Below are positions 16,366 to 22,000 of a DNA stretch of 22,000 bases, piece after piece; the stretch's first letter is position 1; each line of letters starts with the position of its first letter. The stretch is from NCBI GenBank assembly GCA_040880125.1, contig JBBDJB010000034.1:1-22000 (forward strand), in the 5' to 3' direction. The notes beneath the pieces are model-generated. The model was not told the origin of the DNA and searched no databases. It saw only the letters and a program-made list of their open reading frames with translations. The position numbers were made by a program, and so were the translations under genes. Source of the DNA: JBBDJB01 sp040880125 (GTDB lineage Bacteria > Planctomycetota > Planctomycetia > Pirellulales > JBBDJB01).

Positions 16366-17211
16366 CTAAGGGGCCTGCATTGCGATCACGCCGTGCATCG
16401 GCCGGGCGGCAATCAGGCTGGAGAAGCTGCGCGGAGTTTGCCGCGCGAGCCGCGGACTGGAAGTGTCGACGTACCGCGAGTAGTCCAACTCACGCCCCTC
16501 GACCTGGACTACGTACAGTAGATTGCCCGACTGCCAGGCCGAGATCGACCGTTTCTGCGTATACGGCGGGCTGGGGTCGGGACGATTCATCAGGCCTTCG
16601 ACCTTCGCGCGCAATACGATGAGCGTGATGCGCGGTCCGCCGACGGATGGAGTCAGATCGTACGCCACCGCGTCGCGATCGTAGGCCACCGCCGGCAGCG
16701 GCATCCAGCGGCGCACCTTGCCACGAACACGTGGTGAAACCGGATACTGCTCCGAAACTCGCTTGTCCTGGTGCCACGTGCCGGCCTGATCGACCAGTAG
16801 GAACCAGCCCTCGGCGATCTGCTCGACATTTTCGTCCGTCAACTCAGGGTGATTTGGAATGGCCCACCACGCTGTCAACAACCCGACTATCGTGGCGGCC
16901 AAGCAGACGGCCGCGATCGCCCAGCGGCGAATCCGCCAGTTCGCCTTTGCAGATTCCACAGGGCCCTCGGCCGGAGTACTCTTCGCCTCGATCGCCAGCC
17001 GCTGAAGCAGTCGGTCCTTCATGTCGTCCGGGACGTCCACTTCCTGAAACGCCAGGCGGAACTTGGCATCGGAATGCTGGATGCGCGCCGCGTGGGCAGC
17101 GACCTCTGGATCGCTGGCCAGACGCGCCGCCAATTGCGACATCTCCGGCAGCGAAAGATCACTGCTTCCGGGCCGGCAGGCTTCGAGTTGTTCGAGCAGT
17201 CGCTTGTCCAT
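16366..17211 (-). CDS. Putative anti-sigma factor, single-pass membrane protein
   Basis: A 281-residue protein encoded 24 bp after the ECF sigma factor on the same strand, which is the main reason for the assignment. The N-terminal about 90 residues are charged and helical (LSLPEMSQLAARLASDPEVAAHAARIQ, then VPDDMKDRLLQRLA). One membrane segment follows at about 97-117 (WAIAAVCLAATIVGLLTAWW), and then an external domain of about 160 residues without a recognised family. The usual HxxxCxxC zinc motif of many anti-sigma domains is absent. If it is an anti-sigma factor, it is of a zinc-free type, which is common next to planctomycete ECF factors. The external domain would be the sensor. Repeated YVVQVEGRELDYSRY-like beta patterns suggest a beta-rich fold. 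Confidence 0.7.
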   Translation of the reverse strand: MDKRLLEQLEACRPGSSDLSLPEMSQLAARLASDPEVAAHAARIQHSDAKFRLAFQEVDVPDDMKDRLLQRLAIEAKSTPAEGPVESAKANWRIRRWAIAAVCLAATIVGLLTAWWAIPNHPELTDENVEQIAEGWFLLVDQAGTWHQDKRVSEQYPVSPRVRGKVRRWMPLPAVAYDRDAVAYDLTPSVGGPRITLIVLRAKVEGLMNRPDPSPPYTQKRSISAWQSGNLLYVVQVEGRELDYSRYVDTSSPRLARQTPRSFSSLIAARPMHGVIAMQAP

Positions 17212-17235
17212 CGCACTTCCAGCAAAGACGAAAAC

Positions 17236-17769
17236 CTACTGGTGACCGTCGGACAGTGTGCCGTGCGGAGAAAGGTAACGCCGCAGGTGGCCCTTGGCGC
17301 GGGAGAGCCGACTCATGACGGTGCCCGCGGGCAGGTTTAGCTTCTCGGCGATCTCCTTGTAAGAGCAGTCTTCAAAATAGTACATGACCAGGATCACGCG
17401 GAACTCCGGTGCTAAACGGTTCAGCGCGTCCTGAAGCCGTTCGTGGTCGATCGGGTCGTCCCAAGTCTCCTCGGGGATTTGGTTCAGATCCAGATCCATT
17501 GCGGCGGCGGATTGCGCACTGTGCCCGCGCAGCGTCCGCAAGAAGCAGTTGCGCGTCACCGTGAACAGCCAACTGCGCGCACTGTCTTCCGACCGCAATT
17601 GATCGAGCTTTTCCTGCGCGACGAGGAAGGCCTGCTGCGTGAGATCTTCCGCGTCGGCTTGGGAACCGCTCAGGCGGTACGCGTAGCGATACACTTCCGC
17701 GTGATGACGAGTCACCAATCGCTCCACGGTCACCGCGCGCGTCTCATCCGCCATGTTGCCAGGTTCCAT
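17236..17769 (-). CDS. ECF-type RNA polymerase sigma factor
   Basis: A 177-residue sigma-70 family factor of the extracytoplasmic-function group. Region 2 spans about residues 19-75 (YRYAYRLSGSQADAEDLTQQAFL and SARSWLFTVTRN). Region 4 spans about 115-168 (LAPEFRVILVMYYFEDCSYKEIAEKLNLPAGTVMSRLSRAK), the helix-turn-helix that reads the -35 element. Length is typical for ECF factors with only regions 2 and 4. The start is uncertain: ATG 17769 or the in-frame ATG 17754 (MADETRAV), neither with a good Shine-Dalgarno. It is the first gene of a probable operon with the membrane protein downstream, which most likely restrains it. Its regulon cannot be read from this window, and no matching autoregulatory promoter was identified upstream. 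Confidence 0.93.
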   Translation of the reverse strand: MEPGNMADETRAVTVERLVTRHHAEVYRYAYRLSGSQADAEDLTQQAFLVAQEKLDQLRSEDSARSWLFTVTRNCFLRTLRGHSAQSAAAMDLDLNQIPEETWDDPIDHERLQDALNRLAPEFRVILVMYYFEDCSYKEIAEKLNLPAGTVMSRLSRAKGHLRRYLSPHGTLSDGHQ

Positions 17770-18124
17770 AGATTCAGAGCCATCTGGGGCGGAAACTATT
17801 CCCCGTAAATCGGCGAAACGCTCATCCGGTCGCCAGCGACCGGGGCGAAGGCTGTCCTAGTTGCCGCAGCAACAGTCGTGCCGGTTGTTCGGACCGAAAG
17901 GTGGCCTCACAACACCGGAACGCAGCGTTACGCGCCGCCGCTGGGAAGTGGTCGTTTTCGCAAGTTCCTGATGGAGGCGACCTTACCGCCGAGCATAACA
18001 GAATTCGCTTCCCATTCGGGAATATTTGCTGGCAAAAACGAATCTACCTTTAGAGAGACCCGGGGAAGTTCAAATCCCCGCAAGCCAAAGGTCAAATGTT
18101 TCACTAGTGTAAAAGGGGAAAGTG
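17770..18124. other. Divergent intergenic region, ECF sigma gene and small lipoprotein
   Basis: About 355 bp that must hold promoters in both directions. No confident -35/-10 pair was identified. A short inverted repeat, CGGGGA (about 18060) with TCCCCG, encloses an 8-base loop about 50 bp upstream of the lipoprotein ATG and could form a hairpin in its 5' leader. A + strand frame of 102 codons (17878-18186) overlaps the lipoprotein start and is not considered real. Confidence 0.5.
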
Positions 18125-18295
18125 ATGAAAAAGCTCGGTTTCCTACTGGTCATGCTAAGCCTCGGCACGTTTGCCGGGTGCGCTGAAGAAGACACCACGA
18201 CCCCGGCTCCGGTGACCGACCCAGGAGTGAACGATGTCGATCCGGTCGATCCGGTCGATCCCGTTGACTCCGACCCGGTCGACCCCGCGGAATAA
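18125..18295 (+). CDS. Small lipoprotein with acidic VDP-repeat tail (56 aa)
   Basis: ATG at 18125 follows a good Shine-Dalgarno (AAGGGGAAAGTG). The product is 56 residues. A basic start MKKLGF and a hydrophobic core (LLVMLSLGTFA) lead to a lipobox FAGC at residues 16-19, then CAEEDTTTPAPVTDPG and a highly acidic tail of VDP repeats ending SDPVDPAE. Signal peptidase II would leave a lipid-anchored peptide of about 38 residues, too short for a catalytic domain. The tail comes from 9-bp tandem repeats of GATCCGGTC type (18236-18285). A strong terminator hairpin begins 22 bp after the stop. Such mini-lipoproteins are easily missed by annotation. Possible roles include cation binding or envelope spacing, but the function is unknown. 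Confidence 0.8.
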   Translation: MKKLGFLLVMLSLGTFAGCAEEDTTTPAPVTDPGVNDVDPVDPVDPVDSDPVDPAE

Positions 18296-18317
18296 GTCGG
18301 CGAGGCTCGACGTAAAG

Positions 18318-18352
18318 AGTAGGGGAAGGTCGCTTGGCGGCCTTCCCCTACT
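18318..18352. terminator. Strong intrinsic terminator hairpin, probably bidirectional
   Basis: AGTAGGGGAAGGTCGC (18318-18333) pairs over 16 bp, with one G-T wobble, with GCGGCCTTCCCCTACT (18337-18352) around a TTG loop. TTTCG follows on the plus strand. It sits between the lipoprotein stop (18295) and the convergent YTV gene stop (18387), with short A/T tracts on both sides, and so probably ends both transcripts. Confidence 0.8.
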
Positions 18353-18386
18353 TTCGTTGATACTTGACTATGAGTGAACGGACGTC

Positions 18387-19340
18387 CTACGGCGTGATCG
18401 CCCGAAAGAAATTTCGCACCGGCTGACCCGGCACATACACGTCCGTATCGACCACCATACTCGGCGCCGCCGGCAACCAGATCGGGCTGTAGGCGGTCGT
18501 GGCCACCACGGGCGAAGCGGCCACCACCGGTTGGTACGCCGTTACCACCGATTGGTAGTCGGCCGTGATCACCGGCTGGTACGTCGTTATCGGGACGCGC
18601 CGCACGACCTCCTGCTCGATCATTTCCTGCACCTGAACCGGCACCTGGCGCACCTGTTCTTCTTCGACGTATCGAACCGTCTGCACCGGCACCTCGCGAA
18701 CCCGCTTCTCCTCGACGTACCGCACGGTCCGCACCGGGACCTTGCGGACTTCTTCCTCCTCAACCCACCGGGTGGTCTCCACCGGCACGCGTCGCGTCTC
18801 CTGCTCTTCGACATATCGCACCGTTGTCACCGGCTGCGACTGCGCCACCTGTTGCGGAAGATAGGTGGTAACCGGCGTGCTGACCCAGGTGCCAAAGCCG
18901 GCGTACGTCTGCGTCCAGGTCGTCGCTGGTTGATATTGCGTAACAATCTGTTGGCGCTCGGTCGTCTCGTAAACCGGCTTGCGGACCACCACCGTTTCCA
19001 CCCGTTCGCTTGTCTCCGTCACCGGCTTTCGCACCGTGACGCGGACCTCGCGATCGGAAGTTTCAACGACAGGCTTGCGAACCGTGTACTCCTCTTCGCG
19101 CATGGATGTCTCGTAGACCGGCCTGCGGACCGTATAGTTCTCGTTGCGCATCTCCGTCCGCCAGACCGGCCGCTGCACCGTGACTCGCTCTTCCTGGTAC
19201 TCGACGGTGGGCCACCAGGCAACGCTTTGCGCCATGGCCGTTGAACTAGTCGCCACCAGAGCGAGGCCAACGACGGCCGCCACGCTCAGGCTCGCGCGGA
19301 TGACGCGTCGTTTCGAATGCATCCGGTACGCTAGGTACAT
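18387..19340 (-). CDS. Secreted YTV-repeat protein (planctomycete cell-envelope type)
   Basis: A 317-residue exported protein. The signal peptide has an extended basic start (YRMHSKRRVIRASL), a hydrophobic core (VAAVVGLALVATSS) and likely cleavage AMA-Q near residue 38. About residues 45-130 are short repeats of the form YTVRRPVYETSMREE, YTVRKPVVETSDRE, VTVRKPVTETSE. This is the YTV-repeat pattern known from planctomycete cell-wall proteins. After a Thr/Gln/Tyr-rich spacer, a second repeat block (about 170-250) has units RTVRYVEEKRVREVPV and QTVRYVEEEQVRQVPV. The C-terminus is Val/Tyr/Pro-rich. AGGAGG precedes the ATG by about 6 bases, supporting this start over the internal ATG at 19322. No enzyme motif is seen; a structural envelope role is likely. 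Confidence 0.85.
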   Translation of the reverse strand: MYLAYRMHSKRRVIRASLSVAAVVGLALVATSSTAMAQSVAWWPTVEYQEERVTVQRPVWRTEMRNENYTVRRPVYETSMREEEYTVRKPVVETSDREVRVTVRKPVTETSERVETVVVRKPVYETTERQQIVTQYQPATTWTQTYAGFGTWVSTPVTTYLPQQVAQSQPVTTVRYVEEQETRRVPVETTRWVEEEEVRKVPVRTVRYVEEKRVREVPVQTVRYVEEEQVRQVPVQVQEMIEQEVVRRVPITTYQPVITADYQSVVTAYQPVVAASPVVATTAYSPIWLPAAPSMVVDTDVYVPGQPVRNFFRAITP

Positions 19341-19627
19341 GGTGCCCTCCTCTCGCTAGTGGTTTGCTCGACGCATCGCGGCGTCGGCCCGTCATCAGTT
19401 GACGGGGGAAACAGTTGACGGGGAAACGCGAATCAACCTTCGTGCCAGGTGCGATGCGGGACGGTAGGGCTTTCTGATTCCCTTGCCGCTAGTGGCGCCC
19501 TCGGCCGAAACGGCGGCCGATCGTGCGACGCCCCAATCCGCACAAGCCGCAAAGCCGGCTGCGACTATCATACGCTGGCGAAATGGGCCCTTCAACTAGC
19601 CGGAAGACAGCTCGGTTGTAAGCGGAT

Positions 19628-19790
19628 CCTGCCTGAAATGCTTGGCTTACCTGGCTTCGGCAGGCTGTTAAAGTAGCCACAGGTGTCATCGCTAGGGTGC
19701 GATACTAGCGGTGCAAGTCGATAGTATCGCGAGCCGTGCAGAGTTTCTCCTTCCACGTGGCGATGTCAAAAAATGCCACGTTGGGCATTT
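19628..19790 (+). repeat. Structured dispersed repeat, copy C (diverged)
   Basis: It aligns with copy A in the same order. Shared blocks include CAGGCTG, AAGTCG, GCGAGCCGTG (19729-19738; 5838-5847 in A), a GAG-TTT-CTC hairpin, GGCGA, and GCCACG at the tip of the last stem. H1 is CCTGCC (19628-19633) with GGCAGG (19659-19664). H2 is a perfect 9-bp GCGATACTA (19699-19707) with TAGTATCGC (19722-19730). H4 is AAATGCC (19771-19777) with GGCATTT (19784-19790). H2 and H4 differ in sequence from copy A but keep their pairing. Confidence 0.6.
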
Positions 19791-20057
19791 ACCCAGTGGG
19801 CCGGTGGATTGAAGCAACGGAGTGCAAGCAAGGCTGCCTCCGTGAACGCAGAAGGTCGTCTAAAAGCGCGGCGACGTCCGCCGCTTTACGAAACCGCGTA
19901 CGAAATGGCCGCTCGGTAGAAAACCTTTCGCGCAAGCCGATCAGCGCAACGGAGCGAACACGACCGCGACCGCTGAGAAACACGGGTGCTGTCGCCGACG
20001 CGAAATTCCGCCTCCACATCCAAATTCGGGTTTCAATAAAAAGGATCAAAAATTTTG

Positions 20058-20086
20058 TTGTTTTCCATCCTCCTGATTGGTACAAT
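20058..20086 (+). promoter_or_regulatory. Possible sigma-70-type promoter
   Basis: TTGTTT (20058-20063), a 17-bp spacer and TACAAT (20081-20086), within an AT-rich patch of otherwise GC-rich DNA. Transcription would begin near 20093, some 450 bp before the DUF1573 ATG. It would drive either a long leader or a separate short RNA that could end near the T6 run at 20291. Only the -10 is a good match, so this is tentative. Confidence 0.35.
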
Positions 20087-20547
20087 ATCCGCGGAAGGCG
20101 GCAATGCTCCGCGAAGTAGGATTCTGAAAATCCAGCAATTCGGTGTTTAAGACAGAAGGACTTTTCCACGGCGCGTGGCGCGAGGCCAATCGTCTACCGC
20201 CTGAGACAGGAGACTTCTTCAACGCTCGGAAAAACCGGCCGTTGCAAAACTGGCTGCTCCCAAGCTATGGGCGCAGAGCGGGAACGCGTCTTTTTTCAAC
20301 GAATCATGGGGCCCCCCTATTAAGGCGCGCTGCAAAAAGGTGCGGCCGGCGCCGCACGGCTGCACGAGTCCAGCTACAAATTTCGCCAGCCGGGGCACGA
20401 TCAATCACGACTTCGGCGAACCCGACGGCCATAAGCCGCGTAAAATGGCGTATCGCTGCAGGCTCGAATTGACCCGCTCGCCCGCCTGCGAGTAGAATGC
20501 GCCGCAGGCTCCGCGCGTCGCCGAAACCACTTATCAAGCAACATCTT

Positions 20548-21726
20548 ATGAGAAATCCCCTGCTGCTTGTCGGTTGCGTATTGATCGGGTCCGCTGTCGG
20601 TATCGGCTCAACCGCCGTGCAGCTCGGGAAGTTTGACCCCGACCAGCAAGATCTTTTGGCCGCCAACGTGCGGGTTTCACAGTTGGAGCTCGCCGACAAA
20701 GACGGTCCGCTCCCCAAGGTGGTGGTCGAACAGGTCGAGTACAACTTCGGCTCGATGGAGTTCGGCACTTCGATGAGCCACGACTTCGCCTTTCGCAACG
20801 ACGGCGAGGGTCCCCTGGAACTGGCCATCGGCGGCACTACGTGCCAGTGCACGCTCGGCAAAGTGACCGACGGCAAGATCCCGCCCGGCGAGTCGGTCAA
20901 CGTCACGCTCTCCTGGACCGCCAAGGAATATAGCGATCACTTCCGCCAGTCCGCCCGGGTGTACACGAACGACCCGGCCCGGACTCAGGTCGAGCTGACC
21001 GTCGTCGGCCGCATTACGCAGCAGGCGGAGATCTCACCGCAGGACCTGGTGTTCAGCGATATGCGGGCCGGCCAGTCGCAGACCGCGCAGTTGAACATCT
21101 GGCTGTATACAGATTTCGAGCCGGAGGTGCTGGAGCACCGCTTCGAGGATCCCGCCGCCTCTGAGCAGTTCGAGGTTCGCGTGCAGCCGATGACGAGCGA
21201 ACAGATCGAAGACCGCGCGGCCCAAGGCGGCCTGAATGTGCTGGTGACGGCGAAGGACGGCCTGCCGATCGGATCGTTCAACGAAGTGCTGCACCTGACC
21301 ACGAACATTCCGCAGCGCGAGGAGCTGGCGATCCCAATTCGCGGCCAGGTGACCAGCGATGTATTCATTTACGGCGGTGGCTGGGACGGCACCCGCGATC
21401 TCTTGAACATCGGCGTTGTGAAGCAAAGCGAAGGCGCCCGGCGTGAGTTGACGATACGCGTGGGCGGGGGCGAAGACCCCAGCGAGCTGGGCTTCGAAGT
21501 GGAAAGCGTCTCGCCCGAGGCGATGCGAGTCTCTTTTGGCGAGCCGCAGGCGGTCTCAGGTAGTGACGCGGTCAAGGTGCCGCTGATCGTGGAAGTTCCG
21601 CCGGGCACGCATCCGGTCAGTCACCTCAGCTCCGGTCAAGGCGGCTACGGCGAGATCGTGCTGCGTTCGAATCTGGATCGAGCATCGCGAATGCGGCTGC
21701 AGGTGCGGTTCGCGGTGGAACATTAG
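20548..21726 (+). CDS. DUF1573 domain-containing exported protein
   Basis: About 392 residues from ATG 20548. The frame opens at ATG 20497, but the extra 17 residues (MRRRLRASPKPLIKQHL) only lengthen the basic region before the hydrophobic segment LLLVGCVLIGSAVGIGSTA, so the internal start is preferred. Neither has a clear Shine-Dalgarno. Residues about 62-155 match DUF1573: VEYNFGSMEFGTSMSHDFAF, RNDGEGPLEL, the cysteine motif TTCQCT (C99, C101) and PPGESVNVTLSW, an immunoglobulin-like beta fold. Later repeats of the same kind (ISPQDLVFSDMRAGQSQTAQ; TNIPQREELAIPIRGQV) suggest two or three stacked Ig-like domains. It is presumably a membrane-anchored or periplasmic protein of unknown role; the family is frequent in planctomycetes and Bacteroidetes. 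Confidence 0.85.
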   Translation: MRNPLLLVGCVLIGSAVGIGSTAVQLGKFDPDQQDLLAANVRVSQLELADKDGPLPKVVVEQVEYNFGSMEFGTSMSHDFAFRNDGEGPLELAIGGTTCQCTLGKVTDGKIPPGESVNVTLSWTAKEYSDHFRQSARVYTNDPARTQVELTVVGRITQQAEISPQDLVFSDMRAGQSQTAQLNIWLYTDFEPEVLEHRFEDPAASEQFEVRVQPMTSEQIEDRAAQGGLNVLVTAKDGLPIGSFNEVLHLTTNIPQREELAIPIRGQVTSDVFIYGGGWDGTRDLLNIGVVKQSEGARRELTIRVGGGEDPSELGFEVESVSPEAMRVSFGEPQAVSGSDAVKVPLIVEVPPGTHPVSHLSSGQGGYGEIVLRSNLDRASRMRLQVRFAVEH

Positions 21727-21800
21727 CCAAGGGTGGCTTTCGCCACAGTCCGAGTTTGAGCCCCGGCATTAGGAACACGGAGCGTTCAAGCAAGTATCAG

Positions 21801-21837
21801 AAAACCCTCTCCCCGGCCCTCTCCCAAAGGGAGAGGG
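21801..21837. repeat. GC-rich hairpin repeat, type CCCTCTC/GAGAGGG (second copy)
   Basis: CCCTCTCCC (21817-21825), loop AAA, GGGAGAGGG (21829-21837) form a perfect 9-bp stem. They are preceded by CCCTCTCCCCGG at 21805-21816, exactly as in the copy at 111-145. It lies about 80 bp after the DUF1573 stop and could end its transcript, though no T-run follows. Confidence 0.75.
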
Positions 21838-21930
21838 AGAAATGAAGTAGCTCAGAAGGAGAGGGAGAAAACGTAGCGCCCGATCCCAAAGGGAGAGGGA
21901 AAACGTAGCGCCCGCTCCCAAAGAGAGAAG
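21829..21930. repeat. Degenerate tandem array grown from the hairpin's right arm
   Basis: Units of about 29-33 bp repeat: an imperfect one at 21829-21857 and two close copies at 21858-21890 and 21891-21922. Both close copies contain GGAGAGGGA, AAACGTAGCGCCCG and TCCCAAA. A partial unit (GAGAGAAGGCG) begins at 21923. The core GGAGAGGGAG is the right arm of the hairpin directly before it. Confidence 0.65.
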
Positions 21931-22000
21931 GCGACGGGCTTGCTTTTTAATGTCTTTGCGATGGGTCTAAATCCCTCGCCTTCAGGCGAAACCTTTAGGT

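Larger units (their letters stand above)
19341..20547. other. Gene-poor region of about 1.2 kb
   Basis: No credible coding sequence was found. Open frames exist (for example 19736-20119 plus and 19789-20169 minus), but their products have no recognisable domain and overlap each other antisense. Within it lie copy C of the structured repeat (19628-19790), an AT-richer patch at about 20030-20090 with a possible promoter, a T6 run at 20291-20296 and a GTGCGGC/GCCGCAC hairpin (20340-20357). The final part is the leader of the DUF1573 gene. Confidence 0.55.

Noticed and set aside
18056..18082. GGGGAAGTTCAAATCCCCG looked like a tRNA T-arm or a tRNA-end attachment site
   Set aside because: With the TTCAAAT loop placed as in a T-arm, the flanking 5-bp stem does not pair, and no acceptor or anticodon arm lies upstream. 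It is only a small hairpin.
19736..20169. Overlapping open frames of 127 and 126 codons on opposite strands
   Set aside because: They show no Shine-Dalgarno, family or sensible composition, and one runs out of repeat copy C. They are treated as chance frames.
20304..20924. 206-codon minus-strand frame over the start of the DUF1573 gene
   Set aside because: It is Ser/Pro/Arg-rich with no domain. The opposite strand encodes a recognisable DUF1573 protein with a signal segment.

Overview
The window reads as chromosomal DNA of a planctomycete, most likely of the Pirellula/Rhodopirellula type. This rests on protein families rather than on a marker gene. It has a DUF1592-DUF1552 pair (secreted c-type cytochrome plus Tat-exported partner), a secreted protein with YTV-type repeats, a DUF1573 protein, and an ECF sigma factor next to a membrane protein. 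The DNA is GC-rich, many starts have weak or no Shine-Dalgarno, and the tRNA has no encoded CCA. No phage, complete insertion sequence, CRISPR array or rRNA was seen.

Layout. Positions 106-5584 (minus) hold a compact tetR - membrane fusion protein - RND pump operon with 11-bp and ATGA junctions. A TATAAT box embedded in CAAAC/GTTTG inverted repeats lies upstream. Positions 5925-11293 (minus) hold a secreted ankyrin-repeat protein downstream of the DUF1592/DUF1552 pair, which itself overlaps by ATGA. Two structured repeat elements sit downstream of the ankyrin gene and of the DUF1552 gene. Positions 11688-14208 hold a GlsB/YeaQ-type membrane protein, a double-DUF1801 protein, a CAU-anticodon tRNA and an orphan 110-aa ORF. 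Positions 14349-17769 (minus) hold a NagA-like deacetylase, a small secreted Pro/Gln-rich protein, a putative anti-sigma protein and an ECF sigma factor. Positions 18125-19340 hold a 56-residue lipoprotein with an acidic VDP tail, a strong hairpin terminator and a convergent YTV protein. A roughly 1.2-kb gene-poor stretch (19341-20547) carries a third, diverged copy of the structured repeat and a possible promoter. It is followed by the DUF1573 protein and a patch of simple repeats.

The most notable signal is a dispersed element of about 90-165 bp, copies at 5759-5912, 7419-7508 and 19628-19790. The full copies fold as a series of hairpins. Two of these stems differ in sequence between copies but keep their pairing, which suggests selection on structure. 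The ends of two copies form imperfect terminal inverted repeats, so a MITE-like or REP-like element is plausible. A second, unrelated hairpin family (CCCTCTCCC-type) occurs at both window ends. At the left end it encodes the last residues of the RND pump.
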